Source: Elysia marginata
Lineage: Eukaryota > Mollusca > Gastropoda > Plakobranchidae
Reading direction: 5' to 3'
NCBI GenBank assembly: GCA_019649035.1
Contig: BMAT01012874.1
Span: 72,873-105,663 of the forward strand
Length of the DNA: 32,791 nt
A program made the position numbers and the translations under genes. Numbering within the stretch: the stretch's first letter is position 1; each line of letters begins with the position of its first letter. Shown one piece after another: positions 19,309 through 29,279 of the stretch. The notes beneath the pieces are model-generated. The model did no database searches and was not told where the DNA came from. It was given only the letters and a program-made list of their open reading frames with translations.

Positions 19309-19602
19309 NNNNNNNNNNNNNNNNNNNNNNNNNNNNNNNNNNNNNNNNNNNNNNNNNNNNNNNNNNNNNNNNNNNNNNNNNNNNNNNNNNNNNNNNNNNN
19401 NNNNNNNNNNNNNNNNNNNNNNNNNNNNNNNNNNNNNNNNNNNNNNNNNNNNNNNNNNNNNNNNNNNNNNNNNNNNNNNNNNNNNNNNNNNNNNNNNNNN
19501 NNNNNNNNNNNNNNNNNNNNNNNNNNNNNNNNNNNNNNNNNNNNNNNNNNNNNNNNNNNNNNNNNNNNNNNNNNNCTACTACTACTACTACTACTACTTC
19601 TA
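19257..19602. repeat. (TAC)n microsatellite tail, interrupted by an assembly gap
   Basis: TAC triplets on both sides of a run of 267 N (19309-19575). The homopolymer frames translated across the gap are artefacts. Confidence 0.95.
19309..19575. other. Assembly gap (N run)
   Basis: 267 consecutive N. Both edges are in the same triplet repeat, so the missing bases are most simply more TAC repeat, of unknown true length. Confidence 0.98.
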
Positions 19603-19619
19603 CTTTGCTCACCAACCAA

Positions 19620-20750
19620 AAATTTTTAGTCCTATGAAATGGCTATTAACAAACCTTTTTCGCGTCTCAGTACCCGTGTAAAGGCAGTGAAGGATCTTGT
19701 CAGTTTGCTAGAGTGATGCGTTTTAAGTGCTGCTCCCTTTCAAGTTCAGGGGGAAGTTTAATTGATTATGACCTGTTGGGAAACCCATCCTAAGTGATTA
19801 GAGCGTTTTAGTGGATAATGCGCTGCAATTATGCTTTTGACTGTATTCTTTACTTCTGCATTTAACGCCGATTTAATGCGTTCATGAGAAAATAACAACA
19901 TGTATCTCCCAACCTCTTATAATTTTGAAAACAGAATGTTTCCTATTTTACCTTTTGCACTAGCCTAGATATTTAACATCACTTTCAGGCAATGCTTGCC
20001 GCTTAAAACTAGATTACAGATCGAGTTTGGATAGTGTTAATAAAAATGCCGATATAGCTTGAAAGAAAATAACCTTTGTTTTGATTTTTTTCTTTCTTTT
20101 TTAAACAAAAAGGAATAGATTAAACAAAGGTTGTTTTTTTTTTCGAGCATTATTCTTTTATCAGCATGATTTAATTTGGGCTATCATATTATGGCAATAC
20201 TAATGCAAAGTCTATACAATTTGTGACGCAACCTTCATAAACCAAGCACAAGACGCTCGAGCAAGGTTTGAGTTTGAGCCCTCTAAATACAGAGTTTTGT
20301 TTTATGAAACCTCTTTCAATATGTTCTGGAATTATGTGTGTTCGGATTTTAAAAAGATAAAGTTATAACTATTCAACCTCTTCACGGAAGTTGTATAAAG
20401 TTTTAAAAAATGTCAACACCTCTATGTATCAAAACGCTCACTGTGTCTGATCTACCTTTCTTTAATGTTTTATCTGCGCTTACTTGTCAACAAACATTCT
20501 GAACAAAAATTCTAAAAACGCTTATATCTAGTTTAAACTTATTACAACTTAGTTTCTTTCCTTGGTTGTTACATGCGCTTTAATGTGCTTCAGTTAGGTC
20601 GATAAAGGAAACTAATGATTCACGTGGCATTTAAGGGCTAAACAAGTCGAGAAAAAAAAAAGGTTTTATTTGATATCCTTAAGAAAAATAAAACCTGTAC
20701 TCAACGTCGGTGGGTTTTCATTTCGATTTTTAAATTACTACATGCACTGA
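19620..20750. other. Non-coding interval
   Basis: AT-rich with no supported gene. A weak tRNA-like segment (caaggtttgagtttgagccc, about 20263-20282) lacks a clear box A. Confidence 0.5.
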
Positions 20751-20755
20751 ATTAG

Positions 20756-20859
20756 ATGATTCCAAGTCTGGCAAGTCTATATCGCGAAATGCAAAGAAAA
20801 AGAAGAAGAAGGAATCGCTGAACTGGCGGGTCGTGAGCATGATGGTGCCTGAAGAATGA
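20756..20859 (+). CDS. Candidate exon, lysine-rich, unidentified
   Basis: After an acceptor-like attag (AG at 20754-20755) the plus strand encodes DDSKSGKSISRNAKKKK, continues with more Lys, then ESLNWRVVSMMVPEE and a TGA at 20857-20859. The Asp-Ser-Lys start, polybasic core and hydrophobic end look like real protein. A polybasic run of this kind could be a nuclear-localisation or membrane-binding patch. A GTGAGC donor-like site at 20833-20838 could end the exon earlier, after the LNWRV segment. No homologue is recognised. The AAG-rich core could also come from a short microsatellite, which would lower the significance. The 300-bp dispersed repeat starts about 30 bases downstream. Confidence 0.3.
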
Positions 20860-20890
20860 GACCTCGGACAAAATTACTTCTGGGGGAAAA

Positions 20891-21188
20891 TTGAGAGTTT
20901 CAGTAATGTTTTCACATCCCCAGGAGAGATTAATGTAAAGCTGGAAATTTGTTTACAGAGCGCAAAAAATGCCTTTTTGCATTCATGAAAGATTTTGGCT
21001 TTCATTTCTATATATTTAAATCAAGCAAACGGGATGTATTTTCTATATTCTTCGGAATGTCGTTTCTTAACTGACAGATGATTTGGCCTACGCAATCACA
21101 TTGCTCAACTTATCTTTTGAGAATTTTTAGAAGTAAAGGGTCTAATCCACATTTTTGCTTTAAGCGATTCATATTGGTTTCCCCGACA
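20891..21188. repeat. 300-bp dispersed repeat, copy 2
   Basis: Same orientation as 16512-16810, with small indels and substitutions. The unrelated flanks of the two copies define the ends at about TTGAGA... and ...CCGACA. Confidence 0.9.
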
Positions 21189-22260
21189 GGCCATTACTAA
21201 CCAAATTACCTGTTGAGCTCACAAAGGAGCAGAAGTTAAAGGCCATCAGTCCCGCGAAGTGACAGGATCTTTCATTGCCAACAGCCGGGCTCTTATTATA
21301 GCCTGACGGAGGCGAGGAAATTTGTAGCTTTCGTCAAGGATTAGGCCTAAACCCTGACCTATTCAAATACATGTAGAGCTGGAATCCCGAACATGTCCGG
21401 TCAAGAGCTGAGTTTTTCCAATCAGACAACAACAACACAAATCAAATAATATTATCAAGTTTGATTTAAAAAAACTATCAAAGTGTTGCTTTTTTCAGTC
21501 CCATATATGGCAGGCCTATCTCTCCATTTTATAAGACCCGCCATATCTACAAATTTAGCTCAATCATAGTGTTCCATATAATGCTATATCAAAGAAGGAA
21601 ATAGGAGACGTGCATAGTAAGCTTACATGATTGTGCTTCCCCAACCTAAAGTTTAATAGAAAAAAGATATAATGAAAATCTGCTCGTTCTCTTAACCCAC
21701 CCACTCATCATAGTTTAAGGAACAAATGTCTCGCAACCAGGCTTAATAAATGGAATGCCGTAACTTTTACATTCCAAAGCGCTGATATTATGAACTTTAA
21801 TGTATTTTTTCTGAGCTTGGTAAAATAAAGAAATTGCATGAAATATAAAAAAAAACAAGTTTGTGTAACCGTATTACAACTTTTAATAAAAGATACAAAT
21901 AAACTGGTGTCTTCTTGAATGGCGTTTTGTCAAATTTAACTTTACAGAATGCGACTTATTCGACTACTTTGGTCTGCTCGCGTGGTAAATATTATGTACA
22001 AGAACTTTTCTTAATTTTTTTTCACTTTAGCTCAAAAATATTTTACATTGTCTTCAATATCATAACATATCGAAGGTGATGAAGGCAGATTTTTACTGGT
22101 AGAGTAATGATGATAATTCGAAACCTTAACCACTCAGACCTTATCTTGGAATCAAGTTTAAATCAATTTCTATAAATAGACCACCTGCACCTTACGGCGT
22201 TGAGATCTGAGAATCTTTAAGTTGAGGCGTCATGATTTAGATTTACAATTGAGCATATAC
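21189..22260. other. Non-coding interval with a weak exon-like start
   Basis: Immediately after the dispersed repeat, an acceptor-like gtttccccgacag precedes a short open stretch (PLLTKLPVELTKEQKLKA) that stops after about 25 codons. It is too short to call. The rest, to 22260, is AT-rich and shows no gene. Confidence 0.4.
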
Positions 22261-22282
22261 GAGTATATCACGAGAAAGCTGA

Positions 22283-22295
22283 GGGGGGGGGGGGG
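22283..22295. repeat. Poly-G tract
   Basis: Run of 13 G, a likely site of sequencing or assembly length error. A similar run is at about 25507-25517. Confidence 0.85.
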
Positions 22296-22319
22296 TATTT
22301 CGCTTCATAAACCATTATA

Positions 22320-22820
22320 AACCGAGGGGGTGGAGAGAGAGACAGACAATAATTTACTGTCTGCACCACAGCACCAAGCATTAGGTTGACAATCACGTGA
22401 CTGTGTGACTGTGAGGAGACAAGAGCAAGCGGGAGGTAACTGATACTGAAACCCTCTGAGCCTGGGTGGCGTGACGTTGAATGTTTGTTTTTCTGGTGAC
22501 CGTACATGGAGGGATGGGATATGTCATGTCACCCACTACCCACTTCTCTTGGTTAGAGGAAGAATTAAAAGAGAGAAGGGGTGGGTGGTCAGAAGGAATT
22601 ACTGGGGAAGATTAGAAGAAAGAGAAGGGACAAGAACCCTGGGATAGTTTAAGGAAGAAGGACGAAAGATGGTAAAGATTAAAGAGATAATGTTGGGAAA
22701 AGATGTGAAGAAAGAGAAAAAAAATGAAAGCATTGAAAGTAGAGGAAATCTGAGAAAGGAAAGGAAAAGAGAGAGAGATGATGTTGTCAGAAGGAGGAAA
22801 TAATCTCAATCTTAAGCTTG
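22320..22820. other. Mixed-composition interval followed by purine-rich tract
   Basis: 22330-22560 is GC-richer, with a small palindrome (cagaca at 22345-22350 facing tgtctg) and a cacgtg E-box (about 22394-22399). From 22555 to 22800 the plus strand is almost pure purine. The minus-strand frames 22268-22507 and 22612-22809 reflect these biases. Confidence 0.5.
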
Positions 22821-22835
22821 CGAAGACAATAATTG

Positions 22836-23001
22836 ATGGTCCTTGGTGAAGTTCTGATCAGTTTATTCCCCTTTGAACCCTTCACGAGTTGCCTCGCGTT
22901 GCTTGTCTCAAGAGCCTGCCAAGATCAAAGAAAAATTATCTTGGACTTGTGGCGATTTCTCACCTGGGGACCAAAACTATGAAAATTGCCGACCGTCTAA
23001 G
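22836..23001 (+). CDS. Candidate 5' exon ending in a consensus splice donor
   Basis: The plus strand reaches a textbook donor, ctaag|gtaagt (GT at 23002-23003). Two starts are possible. An ATG at 22979 gives the short reading MKIADRL plus two bases before the donor. An upstream ATG at 22836 opens a 48-codon frame (MVLGEVLISLFPFEPF, then TSCLALLVSRACQDQ) that terminates at 22980-22982, overlapping the second ATG, and would act as an upstream ORF in a 5' UTR. A cag|gtgag donor-like site also exists on the minus strand at 22963, so the direction is not certain. No product is recognised. The GC-richer sequence upstream would fit a promoter region. Confidence 0.28.
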
Positions 23002-23140
23002 GTAAGTTGAGATACAAGACGGCTTTAAAGAAAACAGAAACAGAAAAACTTAAAGGAAATATTTACATAAAGTAGTGATTTATGTCCCTGATTTTTTATA
23101 CCGATAAACGCATATATCGTAAACCTTTATTGAAGAACGC
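23002..23140. other. Non-coding, putative intron start
   Basis: AT-rich sequence after the donor-like site, running into the SINE fragments. Confidence 0.4.
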
Positions 23141-23149
23141 ATTGATTGA

Positions 23150-23350
23150 AAGCTTGATTGAAATGAGCAGTTGATTGAAGTGCATGCAATGGTCGAAAAA
23201 TCATTACCTTTGGCATGACTCGAACTCTTGACTAATCTTAGCTCTATCATACACTGCCATGTAACTCAAATAAACCTAGCTGTACTAACAGCTCAAAAGA
23301 GATGAGATTGTTAGAACTCTCAATCTAGGCTGACATGCCTGCTAACTACA
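23150..23350 (-). mobile_element. tRNA-derived SINE fragment, family B copy 3, joined to a unit of the 4.3-5.15 kb repeat
   Basis: On the minus strand, box B is gagttcgagtc (23227-23217) with a box-A-like catggcagtgtatgatagag upstream. The following catgccaaagg and cacttcaatc correspond to the family B body. Just upstream on the same strand, atctcttttgagctgttagt (about 23308-23289) is the body unit also found at 4851-4931. This junction links the two repeat groups. Confidence 0.55.
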
Positions 23351-23534
23351 GTAGCCTAGGACAAGACGATTTTAGAGGAGACCATCGTGTCCAGCTAAAG
23401 TCAAAATTTTACATAGAAGTATACAAAGTAGCTCGAATCGTAAGTTTTTATGAACAGTTAGATCATTACAATTTTGACTGGAAGAAAACAATCATTGAAA
23501 ACTATTAGGTTATCTAATAAGTTTTGGGCTGAAA

Positions 23535-23635
23535 TAAGTTTAAAGTTTACATGGCCGTAAAATGTTTAGCTTTGGATTGATTCCAACCTAGAGCGCCGTA
23601 ATGCAGACCCGACACTCCATCGTTCGCAGGTGTCA
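23535..23635 (-). mobile_element. tRNA-derived SINE fragment, family B copy 4
   Basis: On the minus strand, gtgtcgggtctgcattacgg with gcgctct precedes aggttggaatca (box B position, 23589-23578). Then aatccaaagctaaacatttt and taaactttaaa align with the family B body. It is more diverged than copies 1-3. Confidence 0.45.
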
Positions 23636-23639
23636 AAAT

Positions 23640-26600
23640 ACTAAATTACTCACCAAATTTTTTAGAAAGCCGGTCTGCGTGAGATGATATCCACTTTTTC
23701 CTAATTATACCAAAGACTCAATGAGATAGATCAGTAGAGAACTCATGCCATTTGTGAACTTTTCGCCACAGCTGGGTTTATTCATTACGGTGGCGTCTAG
23801 ATTGGAAGCCTCAACTAAAAGTTGCTTCCGCGCTCACAGTATTGCCACTCAAAGAAATATAATAGCTGTTGATATGTCACAACTAACAATGCATCTTGTT
23901 TTCATTTTATTGATTAAAATTACTTTGGGAGGCCGAGGAGTTTACCGACAACCTTTCTCATGATGCAGATGAATAATGGGGTTGAGTGGATAATTATCTT
24001 CAAACAGAAGCTTGTTGACTTGAATATAGTGCGATGTAAATGACTGTGTATAAAAATATGTATTAAGTCTAAAGGACACCCATTTGAACTACACCGCATC
24101 ATGTGAAGATAAGTGTCTTGATTACGCTTGCCAACGACATTCAAAGTGAAATAAATTACATCGAGTTTATCCATTTTACTGTTAAGACCTAATCTTTTCT
24201 AAGATAGACGGTAAAAAGCAATAATGGGGAAGAGACGGTATGAAATGTATAATTATTGTTTGAAGCTTCAAATATTGTATAATCTGTAGATGGCATGTAG
24301 AAATAGTTGCTGTAAGAGAAGGAAACGCAAAAAAAAGAGATGAACAAGAAGAATTTTTGTTTTGTTTTCTTTTTAGTTGAAAAACCAGTCATGAGAGGAA
24401 GAAAATAAGGGAGAAAGCCAAGAACTGTTGAAGAAAGAAAGAATTGGAGACAAAGTGTTTGTGATAGAAGTAGGATATGTAAAACCTAACGATTGAGATA
24501 AAGAAATAGAAAGAGAGAAAGAAGGGGGGAGAGATTGAGAAAATAAGAGAGAAATGAATCCAACTGATCTGCTTTTTTTAACAACGGTAACAAATCAGGC
24601 AAAATGCCTTTTCTTCTGAGTGTTAAATTAAAACATATAAATTAAGACGTTGTAGCCAGTTTCAATTGCAGTTGCATAATTGCAATTAATAACAAAATTT
24701 AAAACCTTTAGATACAAACGAAGAAAGAAAGAGAGACAGACGGATGGTAAGGATGGTAATTGTAAAATGCACCGGATATAAATGAAAGATAAAAGAGTGA
24801 ATAAAATAACATGAAGAGCGTGAAAGCGAGAAAAAAGAGAGCAGGTTACAAAATCTTCTCAATGGTAGATCTAATCCAAATGGCTGGCATATCATAATGT
24901 TCATATTGCAATTTTTGGACATTTTAACCAATACTTTCTGCTAAGATTCTAAGCTTTAGAAATTGCATTAATTTATTCAGATTATGTGGGTAAAAAACAA
25001 GAACCTTTATTTTCCATTTATAATATTGAAATAAAAGGAAATTAATCTAATTTTAAAAGGCGTTCCACAAGAAATTCCTACATTAAACTTCGGCCTGTTT
25101 CTTCTCGAGATAAGAAATACATGCCAAATTTTTTTCTAATCAGTGCGTTTACCATTCTAAGTACGAGAGTAGATTCTATCACTAGGCAACTGAGTAGGCT
25201 TACTAATGTGTTATAACGTTATAACGGATTTCATCAAGCCAAGTGTTTATTAGAATATTTCTTTACCTGGTTGTGACAATACTTCGTGTAGATTTTTCGC
25301 CATTTTGAATCACCGATAATGTGAAAAAAAAAATTAGAAAAGGTAAGCGTTATTCACACCCGTTGGCGTTTAATCAAAAGAAGTGTTTATGCAAATACTC
25401 AAGTAATACAAGTTTAATCAGCATGACACTTCACTGTGCATGAAAAGTGAAACTCTTTAGTAATAAAACACCTTGGGTTTGATGGTGCACTATAAACATC
25501 ATTTGAGGGGGGGGGGCGAAACATTGACACGAAAAATATGAAAATATGAGAACCGCTGTGAAATGAACGGGATAGCCTTTCATAGGCGTTTCTTCTTTTT
25601 TTTCTTTTAACAAACGTAGAAAAGTAAGGACTTGATTATAAATCCAATGATAATGAACCAACTAAAATAAAAAATCAATCTTCATGAACAATAGTGACTT
25701 GACACGACTTGTATAGCTATAATACTATTTTAGATCAGGAAAACGGTTTTAGAGCCGTGTTGAATTTTTATTTATGAAAAGAGTAGAGGTAAGAAACTAA
25801 GCAAGCTAGAGGGAGAAAATGAAACACCCAAACTGTTATAAGATAATGCCAAGCAAAATTAAAAGTTTAACCAGTTGTATACACACTTGTTAGTTTATTT
25901 ATTGAAAAACAAATATCCAAGATAAAAAAATAAAAACCTACGCATACTTGTCACAAACCCGATACTCTGCTACCAAAAACAACCCAGGATTTATTTCAGA
26001 TTTGTTTTCAATAATAAGCCAACAAAACCAAAAACTAAAATTAATCATGGAAAGTGAATGATTCAAGCTTATAATTATCTCACCATAGATCATACCTTGA
26101 CCCTTTTAGCCACCAAGCCCACCATGCAATGCACTTACTCCACCTCTCCCTCAGTCTGTTTCATCTTCTTTAACACTAAAACATTAACAATTAAGTCAGT
26201 CGGATGTTGGGAGGTAACGCCTTTCAAAAGTAGACATATTCCTCTTCTTTTCTTCAATAGTAAAATTCAGTTGCATGACCTTTAAAAAAGTTTTCGATAT
26301 TTTTATGCAGTTTTCTATGTTTTGAGTATGACAAATGTATTGTCCTTATATATCAACGTGTAGGTTCTAGTCACGTTAGCATTCAAACATCCAGCACATT
26401 TAGGGTGCGAGACATTTCGTCCGTTTAGATCTGAATAAATACTAATGTAGATGTCACAGCAATCGCAGTATACCCAAAAAGTAGATAAGGATCCAAAAAG
26501 GATGCATGTAAATCTGTGCGATCTAACTAAAAGGTGAAAATGTTCCTCTCTTTTTTCAAGGAGTTATAAAGTTGTGAGTCTGCTCTTTAATTACCTTTTA

Positions 26601-28790
26601 TTTCGTCCGTTTTTCTGACGCTCCAACTACCATGAGCAGGTTCCTGTTTTTTAACATAGTCTTTTCACCATCCATTTTTCTTTACTCGCCACTTATATTC
26701 GAAAGCCAGCCATTTTGGAAAACTTGGTTAAAATTTCATGAATTTTCCTCTTTTCATTCTACTAATTTTGCGTATTTATGATTGTTTTTATATTTCAAGA
26801 AAAGGTTTGACCATTGTTTTAGCCAATAAAAAACGAAACTCTAGAATCGAAAATTTTAAAAAATACTGCACAATAATCACATAGACAAAGGTACGATTAT
26901 AATAAAAAATAATTTCAATTTCCCCAGTGTTGGTCTTCTGAGGGCTTAACTGGTTACATTTGTAAAATCTCCATTTTGCCATCTTATACAAAATGCTGTT
27001 CGCGCGTGAACCTGGCAAGTTGATTTTTAGATTCAAACATTTAATTTTTCTTATTAAAATAAACACTTTTGTCAGGATAAAAAGATTTACGTAATAGTCG
27101 TTGAAAAAAAAACATGAAATAAAATAAAACTAAATTCTCCAGGAAAATACAGTTTCACAAATAAAATTGAATTGTTATATTAAAATAAATGAAACTAATT
27201 TGCGGGAAACAATTGTACGAATCTGTACGAAAATGCATAAACTATACTGATATTGTAAACTAAAGGAAATGAAAGGCTTTAAGAAATCATTGATTTAATC
27301 ATAATAATTACTTTACCTCTACTTCACTCTATACAATTCGCTGGGTATAAACTTAGCTCACAAAGTTTATTGTCCAACAATGTCAACGCATTTGAAACGA
27401 CGTTCTAAAGCGACTCGGTGGTGAGGCAGTTTGTATATGTTTGGGTAACTCATTCACAATATGGTAAACGGAAAAGGCCTGCATCCCATCTTTAAATCTG
27501 TGCGCGGAACTTCTAAGACATATAGTAACTGATCGCAAAAATGTCTTTCAGCTACACGGAATCTATCACATTAAAATATTACAATACACTTTAAAGTTCA
27601 TGCATTCTTTAATTAAAACCCAGAATGGGTTTTTTTCAAAAGGAGATTTATGTTGAGATTTTTTTAGTTTAGAAAACAATTATTTTGCCTGGTTTTAGAG
27701 TTTTTTTATTTTTTTTTCAGAAAAAAAGGTTTTAGCGAAGTCGACTCATTGATACTGAAGATATCAATAGCTGTGCGGGAGCTTTATCGAGATACGAGCG
27801 TGTTTTTTCCACGTATTCTTGTTCGAAAAAAAAATTATTTTTGGCACAGAATATTTCTACCATTTTGCGTCGTAACTAAGGAATCAAAATAACATCCTAG
27901 CTTTCTTTATCGATTTTTCAGGGGTTAATGTCACTACCATAATTATCTGATTTTTTTTTACCTGATGTCTATTGTCAGCTACAGGTAGTAGTGTTAACAT
28001 CACTGTTACAGTAGGGGGCAAAAGTTGTTGACTAAACAATGTGAGCATTAGTTTTACTACCTCACACAACTCTGTTCTCAATAAGTCCAGCTTCTGACAA
28101 AATGCTGATCATGTGACATGATTCGATTTAAACTGCCATCCTCACAATCGTCAACTTGGTAATATTTCGCCACCATTCCAAATAGGACCGGATGGCATGC
28201 TGTTTAATTTCAAGGCGTTAATGCTTTGAATAATGCATTTTATTTTCTGAGCGGTCAAACTTTTAAAAAATGCATGTTGTTTAAACAATTTTTGTGTTAA
28301 ACCATTAGAATATTTTTTCTTTTGGAATATTGAGGAAAAAACGACATCGAAGTTTTTTTTTTCCGCAAATTAAAATTTCTGACAATCGGCTTACTTCGAC
28401 TGGTCGGGACACATTTCGGAAACAAATTTGCAGAAAAAAAAATTTTATCGGAACAAAGCAAATGTTTATTTTTATTTCAATCATTGTTCTAATAAGAACA
28501 ACAAATTTTTACTGCCTGCCCGTCGAAGTCTTTGTGAAAAACTTAATGATCCACCTGTGTATCTCAGCGGCCATATTCTCAAATTTGGCCTATTTCCCAT
28601 CAAACTGTCCATCTCCCTTCAACTACTCGGGTCCCCCAGTAGAAAACCATTAGCAGTAATAATTATGCCGTACACCGGAGAATAAACTAGATCTACGACA
28701 CACTTCCAATCAAGGGGCCAAATCGCGGGCATGTTTTATTAGTACACGAGGGTGAATAGTGGGCGCATCAGCTTCACGTTCATGCCAGAG
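23640..28790. other. Long non-coding interval
   Basis: No supported gene over about 5 kb. The plus strand is purine-rich at 24395-24550 and 24715-24850, and these account for the Ser/Leu/Phe-rich minus-strand frames there. ttataacgttataacgg (about 25211-25227) is a small local palindrome. At 28330-28690 two overlapping plus-strand frames both remain open (one contains LPVEVFVKNLMIHLCISAAI, the other LPARRSLCEKLNDPPVYL). Neither is recognised, though the composition of that patch is closer to coding than its surroundings. Confidence 0.45.
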
Positions 28791-28794
28791 AACA

Positions 28795-28796
<2 letters not shown>

Positions 28797-28836
<40 letters not shown>

Positions 28837-28858
28837 TGTGTGTGTGTCTGTGTGTGGG
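28797..28858. repeat. (AG)n-(GT)n compound microsatellite
   Basis: About 19 AG units followed by roughly 10 GT units. It generates the Ser-Leu and Thr-His repeats of three overlapping minus-strand frames, which are artefacts. Confidence 0.95.
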
Positions 28859-28983
28859 TGAGAGATGCATAAAAATACAGAGAACAAGGCAGACAGGCAA
28901 AAGACAAAGTGATTGAAAGTGCCTCGGATAAATAGACACAGACAGAGCGAGAAAGCAGATACCAGTAATTGCATTGAAAGAGT

Positions 28984-29090
28984 AAGAAGAAAAAGAAGAA
29001 GAAGAAGAAGAAGAAGAAGAAGAAGAAGAAGAAGAAGAAGAAGAAGAAGAAGAAGAAGAAGAAGAAGAAGAAGAGGAGGAAGAAGAAACA
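28984..29090. repeat. (AAG)n microsatellite
   Basis: About 100 bases of AAG/AGA triplets with a few GAG changes at the end. The poly-Arg and poly-Leu frames over it are artefacts. Confidence 0.95.
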
Positions 29091-29139
29091 ACATTTTAAA
29101 AACCAAATAGGTGCAAAAGATACATAATAATTATATATT

Positions 29140-29181
29140 GATCTCGCGAAGAACTCAAATGAGTCGGATGTCGGAAATTTT
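29140..29181 (+). mobile_element. Orphan end of MITE-like family M
   Basis: gatctcgcgaagaactcaaa followed by tgagtcggatgtcgg and aaatttt matches the inverted-repeat end of the element at 8661-8868, including the outer ctcgcga. No inverted partner was found in the next few hundred bases, although two undetermined bases (29268-29269) lie downstream. Confidence 0.55.
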
Positions 29182-29267
29182 AAATATTATAGAAAACGCC
29201 ATACGAAAGATATTTTTCTCCGTTCTAGATGCTAATCCTGCCGTAAATTCAGGCTCAGCTGTAGTAC

Positions 29268-29269
29268 NN
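29268..29269. other. Two undetermined bases
   Basis: NN within otherwise normal sequence. They interrupt the plus-strand frame at 29111-29308. Confidence 0.98.
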
Positions 29270-29279
29270 TCTCAAATAG

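Noticed and set aside
19260-19619. Frames of 103-119 residues with long undetermined stretches
   Set aside because: They are (TAC)n repeat translated across an N gap.
20222-20285. tRNA-like SINE head
   Set aside because: A box-B-like gtttgagccc is present but no credible box A.
22095-22160. Leucine/serine-type tRNA gene on the minus strand
   Set aside because: ggtctgagtggttaagg resembles box A, but no box B or cloverleaf follows.
25130-25200. tRNA-like segment on the minus strand (ttgcctagtgatagaatc)
   Set aside because: The box A match is fair, but there is no box B at the expected distance.
27735-27765. Family M end (gcgaagtcgactcattga on the plus strand)
   Set aside because: It shares only the GAGTC-type core and has no inverted partner.
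28330-28685. Gene with two overlapping frames of 107 and 85 residues
   Set aside because: The two frames compete over the same bases, neither is recognised, and the 5' halves are poly-Lys/Asn translations of AT-rich sequence. Left as a note in the interval description.
28780-29110. Poly-Arg, poly-Leu and Ser-Leu frames of 65-108 residues
   Set aside because: They are direct translations of (AAG)n, (AG)n and (GT)n microsatellites.
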